Positions 1 through 11,050 of a DNA stretch of 64,000 bases are shown here, piece after piece. Both the position numbers and the translations under genes were made by a program. Location: the NCBI GenBank assembly GCA_001466705.2, contig LATX02000180.1:1-64000 (forward strand). The letters are read 5' to 3'. Within the stretch, counting starts at the first letter, position 1, and each line of letters starts with the position of its first letter. A model generated the notes under the pieces. That model saw only the letters and a program-made list of their open reading frames with translations. It was not told where the DNA came from and ran no database searches. The stretch is from Moniliophthora roreri (taxonomy: Eukaryota; Basidiomycota; Agaricomycetes; Agaricales; Marasmiaceae).

Positions 1-232
1 GGCAGAAGAGAGGTGCGAGGAGGTGCACCCATTTCTGGTGTGAAATCAGTCTGATCCGATGCCAGGTAAAGCCCATTCCTGGCATTAATATGTCGAACCT
101 AGAAAAGACCCACTTTTATTCATTTTACACTACTTTTGAATTGGAACACTTTAATATGACACAAGATAATGGGTAATAAGGACTAGAGTGAGCCTAGTCT
201 GCTAGTCATTGCCTTAGAGAAGCTATGGTACC

Positions 233-1045
233 TTGGAAAGTATGAAGAGCTATATGATACACTATACAGAGGTGTCTAAGCTGTACTTTCTGACCTATCT
301 ATGTATCAGATCCAAAGCGGATCACTTCTGAAACCTGTAGGGAATCTAACTATAGCTCAATGAATGCATTGGCTAGTGAACCAAGCTCTCAAAGTGCTAT
401 CAATGGGATTTTAACTTCTACTTTACTTTTCTATGACATCTGCAAAGTGCAAGCTGCAGTCAAACAGTACAGAAGTACTTAGAGGAGACATCAAAACAGA
501 AAGACAACTTAGAACAGGAACGATCATAGAATGATCCTCCTCTGAAGTCAATATGCAGATCAGAGTCAAAGCAGGCAATCTCTTAATAAAGAATTCACCA
601 GTGGCTAAACAATGTGTGATAAGCGAAAATAGGTATAAAGTCAGCTTGGAAAGATGGAAATCACTTCCAAAGGACATCCACTACCTACAGACAGATAGAA
701 CAAGCTATACAAAGAATATATAATGCATAATAAGTCCTAAATAAGACCGAGCATGCATTGTCGAAGGAGATAGGAACAGTAACAGCATGTTCCAACCTTG
801 GAAACTTTGGCATCTAGGCCTCTGCCGATGTGCAGCTACTAGAAAGGGAAATGCTGTAAAGAAACGGGACAGATACAGCTATCCACTCATAGATACCTGA
901 CTTAGAAAAGAGAAAATACAAATTATAGAGTCTAGAATGCCTGGAGGCATAGATACCTGCACAGATATGGTCAGATACCCTAGTGGCCAGACTCTGTGAC
1001 ATCTGAATATTCCCTCTTTTAGTATCTCAGTCACTCATTTGTCAT
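233..1045. repeat. Interspersed repeat R1, first copy, cut by an N
   Basis: This stretch is repeated with scattered mismatches at 6,918-7,779. Both begin with ttggaaagta followed by an agagctatatgat segment. A shorter diverged relative lies at 1,698-2,220 and 7,781-8,250. No long frame or protein motif is visible on either strand. Mismatches between copies are mostly transitions, and CpG is almost absent. In the copies that continue, R1 runs directly into repeat R2, so R1 is probably part of the 3' flank of the KDZ-type element on the minus strand; an LTR-like origin cannot be excluded. Confidence 0.7.
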
Positions 1046-1046
1046 N
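1046..1046. other. Single-N assembly joins (1046, 1697, 2796, 3723, 6917, 7780)
   Basis: Single N characters occur at 1046, 1697, 2796, 3723, 6917 and 7780. Each sits inside or at the edge of a repeat, and the repeat type or composition changes abruptly across each one. They look like gap placeholders, so distances and copy order in 1-8,000 should not be trusted. Confidence 0.8.
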
Positions 1047-1696
1047 ACCATATATAAGGACAGCTAGATATTTGTACATACTCAAGTAACTCTGCCCCCT
1101 CTGATTGTGAATACATGATGAGTTTGTCTGGTGTATAATTGCATGTGCCATTCCAGTTTTGCTTCCTCACTTCAGGCTCTGGAGATTGGTCCTGAGTGAC
1201 TCCAGAGAGATAGAAATCTGATAACAAACTTGTGTTGTAAGAGACAAAGAATAACATCTTTAGTGCACTTGGCACTTTTCTAAGAGATAACTTTACACCA
1301 AAAGTTCTGGTGGCTTTTGGAGTGTGGCCTGTGTTGCTTAACAAAGGAATTGGGCCTGTGATTAAGCTCTTTGTAGAAACTGGTCTAGAACCTTTTCCAG
1401 TATGCTGTGTGCTGTAGTTGTCTTAAAGAAGTCTTGAACTCTGTAGAGTCAGACTATATTGGCTACTAAGTCTTTTGGTGGGACTGTAGCTCTTGTGTTT
1501 TGTGCTTTGTGCACTGTGTTCTTGTGTGTGTGTTTGTGTGTTTGGATATAAACCCTTTTAAAACCCATATATACTCCTCTGGAGGTGAACACTTTGAAGT
1601 AGATTGCTTCAATAAGAGAGAATCAACCTAGCTAAGAGTTTTGTTGGCATTCTAAGTGCAGCAACTCTGATCATGTCAATCCACACTTGCACAACA
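1047..1696 (-). repeat. Repeat R2 with KDZ 3' tail, copy a
   Basis: R2 starts with a ccatatataaggacag segment and runs through a block ending in a GT-rich microsatellite. Its minus-strand frame contains SALKMLFFVSY and GVTQDQSPEPEVRKQNWNG-like segments. The same block recurs at 2,225-2,795, 2,797-3,235 and 8,255-8,830. Bases about 1,600-1,696 match 8,825-8,925, which is the C-terminal end of the KDZ transposase relic. R2 is therefore the sequence just downstream of that transposase. The apparent peptide is probably not a working protein, because the other copies break it. Confidence 0.65.
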
Positions 1697-1697
1697 N

Positions 1698-2220
1698 TTC
1701 AATATGCAGATCAGAATCAAAGCTGATGATCTCTTAATAAAGAGTTCTAACATGGTGCAAATAGATGAAATTACTTAACAAGGGGCAATGCAACCTCAGA
1801 AAGAGTTGAAACACCTCAGAACAAGTGTAGCTACATGACTACAGATACAACAAGACATATAATTGATATCTAAGAAATGCAAAGTCCTAGATAAGATTAA
1901 GAACAAATTATCAAAGGAGACAGGAACAGGAACAGTATGTTCCAGCCTTGGAAGCTTTGAAACCAGACATCAGCAGCTGTGTGGATGCTGGAAAAGAGAA
2001 TGTGGAACAGATAGACTCATCTGTCCATCTGGACCCATCTAGAAAAGAGAAAAATCAAATATCTAAGAGTCCAGAACACCTGCAAAGCAGATACCTGTGT
2101 GGATATGATTGGATACCCTAATGGCCAGACTCTGTGACATCCGAATATTCCCTCTTTTAGTATTTCAGTCACTCTTTTATTATTTCCTGAATTATTGGAC
2201 ATTATTTATATTTTCCTGTA
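1698..2220. repeat. Repeat R1, diverged copy b
   Basis: Related to 7,781-8,250; both share an aaatagatgaaattacttaa segment and a gtgacat(c/t)(c/t)gaatattccctct segment. It leads straight into R2 at about 2,225. No coding potential is seen. Confidence 0.6.
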
Positions 2221-2224
2221 GATA

Positions 2225-2795
2225 TATTCCATGGACCATATATAAGGACAGCTAGATATTCATATATACTCAAGTAACTCTGCCCCCTCTGATTGTGAAT
2301 ACATGATGAGTTTGTTTGGTGTATAATTGTGTGTGCCATTCCAGTTTTGCTTCCTCACTTCAGGCTCTGGAGATTGGTCCTGAGTGACTCCAGAGAGATA
2401 GAAATCTGATAATGAACTTGTGTCATAAGAGACAAAGAATAACATCTTTAGTGCACTTGACACTTTTCTAAGAGATAACTTTACACCAAAAGTTCTGGTG
2501 GCTTTTGGAGTGTGGCCTGTGTTGGGTATCAGGTTGTGACACACTTAGAGTCTTAACAAAGGAATTGGGCCTGTGATTAAGCTCTTTGTAGAAACTGGTC
2601 TAGGACCTTTTCCAGTACACTGTGTACTGTAGTTGTCTTAAAGAAGTCTTGAACTCTGTAGGGTCAGACTATATCAGCTATTGAGTCTTTATATGGGACT
2701 GTAGCTCTTGTGTTTGTGCTTAGTGCACTGTGTTCTTTGTGTTTTGTGTGTGTGTTTGTGATATAAACCATTTTAAAACCATATATACTCCTCTG
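2225..2795 (-). repeat. Repeat R2, copy b
   Basis: Near-copy of 1,047-1,600 and 8,255-8,830, ending at an N. The minus-strand frame again gives the GHTPKATRTFGVKLSLRKV segment, which is interrupted in other copies. Confidence 0.65.
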
Positions 2796-2796
2796 N

Positions 2797-3235
2797 AAGA
2801 ATAACATCTTTAGTGCACTTGGCACTTTTCTAAGAGATAACTTTACACCAAAAGTTCTGGTGGCTTTTGGAGTGTGGCCTGTGTTGGGTATCAGGTTGTG
2901 ACACACTTAGAGTCTTAACAAAGGAATTGGGCCTGTGATTAAGCTCTTTGTAGAAACTGGTCTAGGACCTTTTCCAGTACACTGTGTACTGTAGTTGTCT
3001 TAAAGAAGTCTTGAACTCTGTAGGGTCAGACTATATTGGCTACTGAGTCTTTTGATGGGACTGTAGCTCTTGTGTTTTGTGCTTTGTGCACTGTGTTCTT
3101 GTGTGTGTGTTTGTGTGTTTGGATATAAACTCTTTTAAAACCCATGTCGATCCACACTTGCACAACAACTTGAGGTAGAACTTTTGGAGGTTATCTTTTG
3201 GGTAGTTTTCCACTAATCTTATCTTAGACAAATTA
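2797..3235 (-). repeat. Repeat R2 copy c with KDZ C-terminal tail
   Basis: Begins in the middle of R2, right after the N, and repeats the bases found at 2,442-2,770. At 3,140-3,235 the minus strand encodes SKIRLVENYPKDN, the same end of a transposase frame seen at 8,900-8,980. This is the 3' end of a second KDZ element whose body is missing. Confidence 0.65.
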
Positions 3236-3722
3236 CTGAGCCTCTGCTAAGGACTGAAGACAAGGCTATGAGGTTCATTGAGAGGAACTGAAGTGAAGGA
3301 GAGAAACAAAGGGGAACAAAATGGAGTTGATTCGACTAAGGAATAAGGTGATTACAATGTTCTTAAATACTGTAGCTAGGATATCAAATATGAATGAAAC
3401 AAGTATGAATGAAACAAGTATGAAACATGGTGAGTACAAGTGAAATAGGCATTAGCGGAAAGTGTGCAGACAATGCAGATAAAGGAAGTAAGAAATATGA
3501 GACTTGCATACTTTGGATGTGGGACTATGGCGAAATAGAGCCCAGATCGTGACATCCTATTTGAATTTCTCTGATTATTGATCTCAGAACCACCTATTAG
3601 AGCCACCATTCAGGATCTTAAATGGAAGTTGCAATCTCAACACCTACCAACAGGTTGCTCCCTCTCTTCTGGCATGGACTACATATACTTTTAACACAGG
3701 AGGTCTACTCTTTGTGATGAAT
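3236..3722. other. No gene recognised; repeat-like
   Basis: AT-rich sequence with a small tandem duplication of atgaatgaaacaagt near 3,390-3,425. The minus strand has a 77-codon frame (3,376-3,609) without recognisable motifs. Probably transposon debris. Confidence 0.4.
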
Positions 3723-4247
3723 NAGTAGAACCATGCGAGTGAGACCCCACCAAGAAATAGAGGCAAGTCCCCATATCACGTTGATATCTGATTTGAACCC
3801 ATCATATCAGACCAACATTTCAATACTGCTACAGGCTTAGGCTAATTGAAACGACGTTCTATGCATTCCAAATGAGTCACGATCCCTGCAATGCATTGCG
3901 GCTACTAGCTACGAGAAACTAAAATTAATCGGGAGTTCTGTGGGGAAATTCAATGCTGTTACAAGCTCTCAACAATTGATTGCATGACCGCCGCTATGGC
4001 TTGGTGAAGAATACGCACCACATACTGTGTCATCCCTGCTTCTTGCGAACAAGACTCGGCCTTCTCCAGAATGGATTAGTAGGAATGCATGTATGGAGCT
4101 GGAGGATGTACATAGATGTATTTAAATGTGCTGGTGGACTGGGGTTTCATGCAATTCAATGAGGTTAGTGAGTGGATGCTACTGCGAAACATTGTAATGA
4201 TTCTAACTAGGAAATGTGGGATTTATTGAATTTTAGGTACATCCACT

Positions 4248-4352
4248 GTTGGTACTGTACCTTCCTTCCCTCCACTGGGCTACGGTACAGGTCCGTAACT
4301 ATATATACAACCCCATATAGACAGCAATGTATGAGTACGGTAACAAGCCCTA
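4248..4352 (-). mobile_element. Decayed terminal fragment of the hAT-like element
   Basis: The minus strand starts with tagggcttgttaccgtactc and aligns, with no gap that I can see, to the left end of the element at 55,934. It shares the internal block gtagcccagtggagggaagg. Almost every CpG of the 55.9-kb copy is TpG or CpA here (ctcg to cttg, gccg to gctg, gtcgta to gttgta, atacgg to atatag). Only about 105 bases survive; the partner end is not identified. Confidence 0.75.
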
Positions 4353-6525
4353 CATTAGCAAAAACTGGAGAGTAGTATAGTAGGTTAGCAGGGGAAACGA
4401 CGCCCAATATGCGTTGCCTACAAGTCCATTAGTGCTGTAACCATGTATATAAAACCCCGTTACTGTACCTTGAGAATATAACTTGCATTGTAATTCCCCA
4501 TGACCATGAATGAGGGTTATAACACAGGTTGTAGCCAGAGTCATAAGCAGTGTTCTAACCTCTAGTAACTGTTATGATCAGTTATAACCTTGCAGAGCTG
4601 TTACCAAGCAATATAATACCTGAGACTTGTTCCAAGGCCCCAGGAAATTTCCTGTACTAATATTTAGTTGCTGGGTGTTGCTGTCGATGTCATTGAGCAC
4701 AGTGGGGACAAGTTGGACATGTGGGACTGGAGATTTGGAGCATCAGACCCATTTACTGGCCTCCTTGGAGTTGATTGGAAGGACATGTCATTGCTCTGGC
4801 TTTTGCTCGCCTTCAACACTATCCAAGCACCCAATGCCTCCAATGCCCCTCAACGGCACAAAAGACACCCCCACAACCTATATTTCCAAAACTCTAAACC
4901 CTGACCAGCCCTAAATTGGTCCGTGCACACTCTCAATTTTCACATAAAGGCAGCCCAAGAATTCTTGACACCCCAACTTCCCTTTCTTCCCTTCCACCAC
5001 CATCTCCCCTCCTCCTTCCCCTCCCTCCCCTTTCCGCTCACACACACCCCCCTGAGCCTTGATAATTTCTTCGTATGAGTCATTTGGGGTAAATAGACGC
5101 GTCAAATGCATCATTTTGGTAGGTATTCTAAATGCTTTTGGCTTTTCATGTGGACTTACTATCATCGTGTCTTCAGACAACTTTCAGAGGACTTAGGACT
5201 GGAATGAAAGATGCCAATAGCGTGAGAGCATGAGAAGGAATGTCAGATAGTGGGTTGAAGGTGCGTTTTTGCACAATAGGTCAGCTGCAGCGCAACCATT
5301 CTGGCAATCTCTTCTCCCTGTGTAGTTCAGTCCTCGCACAACATTGTTTGCACCAAAACACAATAACTCAAGTCCAGATGCCATACACCCTCATGTCTAG
5401 CCTCATCCTGCATCCCTACGTCCAAGCTGTCATATGATCTGGATTGCAATTCCTGTCACCATCCCAGCATGCTGGAGGGCCTCATCTAGCTCATTGACAC
5501 TGAGCCGGCATAGCTTGAAGATCAATGACGCCAACACAATTCCAACCTCCATCTCATGAGTGAGTTATGAAGGCTGGTTGTCTATAGTGTCTGTCAGAGC
5601 ACCTCGACTGACATGCTTCAGCAGCGTCACTGACATGAATTATTGAGCTCAGTAGCATTTGGTAGGTCCACTGTTGGAATTGATGTTGGCTTGGAGACTG
5701 ATGGCTTCTCTTCTGCAGCTAGCTCAAGTCTCCTTGACATTTCTGGTACATGATGCTGATTCCTCCACCATTGTCTGGTGACTCATACTTATCTCACAGG
5801 TGGATGCCAGTGATTCCATATGCTTGCACTCATTAGGTTTGTTCCTCATACTTCTCTTTTCAACAAACATGTATGCTGATTATGTTGGCTAGATAGTATC
5901 GCCTCTCATTGAGTCATAAGGAGTTCTAAGGAGTTCTCAGTGGGCTCTGGACTGATGATATTGTATATGTTCTCCTGTTCATAGTATATACATGATAAAT
6001 GGCACTATATTTCTTGTACTTTGCTCTGATACCTGAGATATGATTTAAGGAATGATATCTAATATAATTTTTGTTTCTGGTCAGAAACCTAGTAAGTAGT
6101 TAGGTCCCTTAGAAGTCGCTATGGTACTCGGAACCCATCATAACCCCCCATAACCCTCGATAACCTGTAAAACTCGTTATAAACCTCAAGACTTGTTGTA
6201 AGCCCCATCACTTGTGCTACTTATAGTTGCTGGCTGTATTCTCTTGCACTCGCCATATTACACAGTACATGTTGTGTTCTCTGTTACTCATTCTATTATC
6301 CCTCACCCATTAGATTTCCAGCAACTTGTCGCAATCCTCAAGACCGTTGGTGCCGGGTATCGGGCGCTATATTACACTGGAGATCGATTATGGTTGCAGC
6401 TATAATCGATGGTGACCTTAATGGGGGATTGTCACCAATCTCAAGGGTCAGTACCTAGTTATAACTGTCTCCGGATTTTGCTGATGTAGTTCAGAGTGTG
6501 GGAACATGAACTGAAGCTAGCCGAC

Positions 6526-6615
6526 GGGATTACCGGGGGGCGAAACAACTTGGGTATTACCGGGGGGTGAAAAAGTATTACTGGGGTAGAAAAAGGTATT
6601 ACCGGGGACGCACTT
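6526..6615. repeat. Short imperfect tandem repeat (tattaccgggg unit)
   Basis: Four imperfect units built on (t)attaccggggg followed by a gaaa-type spacer lie head to tail. The stretch gives a proline-rich VIPFSTPVILFHPPVIP minus-strand reading, which I regard as a by-product of the repeat. Confidence 0.6.
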
Positions 6616-6834
6616 ATTTTTTTGGCACTTTGACACTCATAAACAAGCTCCACCTTATCACTCTACCGATCATCGACGTGAGCTACCAGTGGCTCCCAAT
6701 CCCACTCTCAGTCACACACTTGGCCACAGACAGGCGTTATCTGCTGACGATCCATCCTTGAATGTGCAGTATCGTGGATTCGGAGTGATATTGCCACACT
6801 ACAACCCAATGGTACCACCACACCAATGATGCTC

Positions 6835-6875
6835 CTGCCCCCGCTGCCACCCCCACCGCCACCGCCACTGTCACA
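6835..6875. repeat. Simple GC-rich repeat (cca/ccg type)
   Basis: A run of gccacc/ccgcca-like trinucleotides. Minus-strand translation is poly-glycine. No gene is implied. Confidence 0.55.
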
Positions 6876-6917
6876 CGCACAGTCCTCGGAGAGTCTGTCA
6901 TTGCAATACACGAGTCN

Positions 6918-7779
6918 TGTTGGAAAGTACAAAGAGCTATATGATATGCTATACAGAGGTGTCTAAGCTGTACTTTCTGACTTATCTATGTATCAGATCC
7001 AAAGTAGATTACTCCTGAAATCTGTAGGGAACCTAACTATGGCTCAATGAATGCATTGGCTAGTTAACCAAGCTCTTAAAGTGCTATCAATGGGATTTTA
7101 ATTTCCATTTTACCTTTCAATGACATCTGCAAAGTGCAATATGCAGTCAAACAGTACAGAGGTACTTAGAGGAGACATTAAAATGGAAAGACAACTTAGA
7201 ACAGGAACAATCACAGAATGATCCTCCTCTGAAGTCAAGTCAAAGCAGGCAATCACTTAATAAAGAGCTTACTAGTAGCTAAACAATATGAAATAAACTA
7301 ACTAGGTACAGAGTCATCTCAGAAAGAAGGAAATCACTTCTGAAGGACATCTGCTACCTACAGACAGATATGATGAGACATATGAAGAATGTCTAACACA
7401 TAAAAGGTTCTAAATAAGATGGAGCATGCATTGTCAAAGAAGATAGGAACAGTAACAGCATGTTCTGACCTTGGGAACTTTGGTATCTAGGCTTCTGCTG
7501 AGGTGCGGATACTAGAAAGGGAAATGCTGTAAAGAAATAGGATGGATACAGCCATCCACTCATAGATACTCAACTTAGAAAGGAGAAAATACAAATTATA
7601 GAGTCCAGAACACCTGGAGATGTAGATACCTGCATGGATATGGTTGGATACCCTAGTGGCCAGACTCTGTGACATCTGAATAATCCCTCTTTTAGTATCT
7701 CAGTCACTCATTTGTCATTTCCTGAATTATCAGACCTTATTTATAATTTTCTGTAGATATATTCCATAGACCGTATATA
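6918..7779. repeat. Repeat R1, second copy
   Basis: Matches 233-1,045 and continues about 65 bases further, into tgaattatcagaccttattt, before the N at 7,780. See the first copy for description. Confidence 0.7.
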
Positions 7780-7780
7780 N

Positions 7781-8250
7781 AAGAGTTCTAATGTGGCACA
7801 AATAGATGAAATTACTTAACAAGTGGCAATGCAACCTCAGATCAAGTGTAGCTACATGACTACAGATACAATGAGACATATAATTGATATCTAAGGAATG
7901 TGAAGTTCTAGATAAGATCAAGAACAAATTATCAAAGGAGACAGGAACAGGAACAGTATGTTCCAGCCTTGGAAGCTTTGAAACCTAGACATCGGTGGCT
8001 GTGTGAATGCTGGAAAAGAGAATGTGGAACAGATAGACTCATCTGTCCATCCAGACCCACCTAGAAAAGAGAAAAATCAAATATCTAAGAGTCCAGAACA
8101 CCTGGAAAGCAGATACCTGTGCAGATATGATCAGATACCCTAATGGCCAGACTCCTGTGACATCTGAATATTCCCTCTTTTAGTATCTCAGTCACTCTTT
8201 TATTATTTTCTGAATTATTGGACATTATTTATATTTTCCTGTAGATATAT
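7781..8250. repeat. Repeat R1, diverged copy attached to a KDZ relic
   Basis: Counterpart of 1,698-2,220. Here R1, R2 and the KDZ transposase relic are contiguous without an N, which fixes the order on the minus strand: transposase, R2, R1. Confidence 0.6.
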
Positions 8251-8254
8251 TCCA

Positions 8255-8830
8255 TAGACCATATATAAGGACAGCTAGATATTCATATATACTCAAGTAA
8301 CTCTGCCCCCTCTGATTGTGAATGCATAATGAGTTTGTTTAGTGTATAAATTTGTGTGCCATTCCAGTTTTGCTTCCTTACTTCAGGCCCTGGAGATTGG
8401 TCCTGAGTGACTCCAGAGAGATAGACATCTGATAATGAACTTGCACAGTAAGAGACAAAGAATAACATCTTTAGTGTGCTTGGCACTTTTCTAAGAGACA
8501 CTTTACACCAAGAAGGAGCCTTGGGCACTTGGAGTGTGGCCTGTGTTGGGTATCAGGTTGTGACACACTTAGAGCCTTAGCAAGAGGTGTGCCTGCACTA
8601 AGCTCTTCGTAGAAATTGGTCTAGGACCTTTTCCAGTACACTGTGTACTGTAGCTGTCTTAATAGCCAATATAGTCTGACCCTACAGAGTTCAAGACTTC
8701 TTTGAGTCTTTGTATGGGACTGTAGCTCTTGTGTTTGTGCTTTGTGCACCATGTTCCTTGTGTTTTGTGTGTGTTTTGAAATAAACCTATTTTAAAACCC
8801 ATATATACTCCTTTGGAGGTGAACACTTCA
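8255..8830 (-). repeat. Repeat R2, copy d, next to the KDZ transposase
   Basis: Same block as 2,225-2,795. Its minus-strand frame keeps the GVTQDQSPGPEVRKQNWNG-like segment but lacks part of the upstream peptide found in the other copies, which argues against selection on that peptide. It also holds a small inverted segment near 8,660-8,700 relative to the other copies. Confidence 0.6.
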
Positions 8831-11050
8831 ATCAGAGAGAATTAACATAGCTAAGAGTTTTGTTGGCATTCTAAGTGCAGCAACTCTGATCACATTGATC
8901 CACACTTGCACAACAAACTTAAGATAGGACTTTTGGAAGTTATCTTTTGGGTAGTTTTCCACTAGTCTTATCTTGGACAAATTATCAGGCTTGGTCCATG
9001 CAAGCTTGATGATGTTGACATGTGAATCCTTGAGAATGTCAAAGTCTGCAAGGACAACCATGTCCAAAAGTTAGTCAATCTGTGCTGATGGCAGCTTATT
9101 CTTTCTGCCACTTCATTGAACAAATTGAGAGCTGTTCATATAGCACCTGAGCAGGTTTTAAGAGCATTGCTGATCTGAGTGCACTGTGAGTAACCCGAGA
9201 AAGTATCAGACATCAGATATAAAATATGGATAATAGGACAGCTCATGTACCAATCTCACTACCATTCAGCTTTATCAATTCAAATAGCCTTTGGACAACC
9301 AAATGTTCAATCTTATCCAAAGCTCAACAGTAGTCCTGTTCTACTAAACCTTTCAAGGCCTCCTTGTAGCACTTTGAACACTCACTCCAGTGCTCTTCAA
9401 TCCCATGCTCCACCTCAAAATCAGCCACCTCTTCTTCAATCAGTTGATGGTGCTTCAACATTGTGTAATATCATATGCAATTGCAAGGTCCTTTCCAAAT
9501 CAGTCAATCAGAGAGTTAATAACTGCCATTGGATATTTCATTCTGTTTTGTAAGGTGAGTAGGTTTGGTGCATCAGAAAATCAAAGAATACATACAACTC
9601 TCTGCTTTGAATCATATCACATATGACAAGAATATGTCCATGGTAGCATATTGCCAAAAAAATCCCTGCTATCAAAAACAGAGCAAACATCTTCTTTCAC
9701 ATCTCAGGGGCTGCATTCTTCCAGTGCTCAATGCAGGTGTCAATACCAGATTTTAGGTCATTATTTACACTGGCACTGAACATAGGGACGTCAGTATTCA
9801 TGTCAGGCACTTCAGATTTGAGAACAGTTGATTGTTTCTGTATGAGTAAATGTATCAATGATGCACATCAAGGAATACTAAATCAAGAGACTTACTTTTT
9901 TACCTCTCTTTTGAGCATTCTTAACCTCATTGGCAAATTCATTCACCTGTTTGGGATGTAACCAATGATAATCATAGAGTTGTCATGAATCATCACAAGC
10001 TGTCTCAGATTTGAGAAGGGCATCAAACAGCTTGAGGGAGCTATTCCCATCAATGCAAGCTAGCATGGACAGAGAGAGTTGAGGCTAATTATTCAGACAA
10101 TACATGTAAGGTGGGCATAGGACTTGATTATGCATGATCCATTCATCACGGTTCAGATAGAAAACTGTGAGGTTCTGAATGCCTCGCATAATTGTGAGGT
10201 AGGCATTATACAATGTTTGAAGCTGGTCTTCAAGATGGCCATCACAAGGTATCTGTAAGCAGTAAGATGTTGTTGTATCATAACTTACTCTATGAATGTG
10301 CTGAAGCAAACAAGCAAACAAGTCAATGCTGTATTTAGGGCAGACTCAATATATTTGCCAGTATTGGTCCAAAAGTGACAGTGAGAATGTGATCATTGGC
10401 CGTTCAGCACTCCCACTGAGAAACCCATGTCGAACAAGCGACCCATTAATTGACTTGGAATCTGCAGTGTGGAATAGCTTGCAGTCACCAAAGTCTATAT
10501 TCAGAAGGGCATGCATGAGTACAAGTCAATGTGAGGTGTTGCTAGCACTCACAATTCCAATCAATTGTCCGAATAGACCAACGTGCTGCAAAGGTTTGGA
10601 ACTCCAAATATGCATGAATGTGCTGCTCAAGCCAGGACTGAACCTGCTTTTCAACATAGACCATGCAAGTTCGATCATTGTTACATCTGGAAATGATGAG
10701 CCAATTGCAATGAAACAACCTTGCAAGACACACCAACTGGAATGACTCAGAAGAGAACTCAATAGGTTGTGATACTCAAACTCCCCTCCTGCATGGCTAC
10801 TCATTGACCCCTCCTCTCCAAGAGGTATCAAATTCAATGTATCTAGTAACAGATGCCTTTAGTCATCATCGCTGTTGTTCAATAGATCAAAGCTCAGACC
10901 TGGTTCAGCCATTTCCATGTCTTTAGCATTGTTGAGCACGTCTTCATGTGCACTCCAACCAGAGGGGAGGCAGGCCATAGTTCTGGAACACTGGGACAGT
11001 TGGTTGGTTGGCTGATGGCTGGCTAAAAAAATTTTCTTAAGCCAATTTTT
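8830..11050 (-). mobile_element. Decayed KDZ-family transposase
   Basis: Reading the minus strand across several frames recovers the ordered landmarks of basidiomycete KDZ (Kyakuja-Dileera-Zisupton) transposases. VQSWLEQHIHAYLEF lies near 10,630, NQVLCPPYMY near 10,100, CIDGNSSLK (the first catalytic Asp region) near 10,040, and FGKDLAIAYDI near 9,490. LDKIEHLVVQRLFELIKLN follows near 9,290, then VVLADFDILKDS near 9,050. The order matches the family as I know it. Frames shift repeatedly and stops fall where CGA would be expected, for example just before FGKDLAIAYDI. CpG is almost absent. The copy is clearly dead, and its 5' limit is not defined. Confidence 0.8.

Larger units (their letters stand above)
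3724..6916. other. Non-genic segment between two gaps
   Basis: Apart from the hAT-end fragment and the simple repeats listed separately, nothing coding is supported. Frames are short (at most about 95 codons) and overlap without conserved motifs. CpG is present at a moderate level here, unlike the flanking repeat blocks, so this piece has a different history or was placed here by the assembly. Confidence 0.4.

Noticed and set aside
1042..1344. 100-codon minus-strand frame recurring in R2 repeats as a gene
   Set aside because: It is carried by a repeat, is interrupted differently in each copy and ends at an N; no independent evidence of a protein.
6708..6932. Poly-glycine minus-strand frame
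   Set aside because: Translation of a GC-rich trinucleotide repeat and runs across an N.
1..11000. LTR retrotransposon explanation for the left repeats
   Set aside because: No reverse transcriptase, integrase or protease motifs were found; the only recognisable enzyme is a KDZ transposase.
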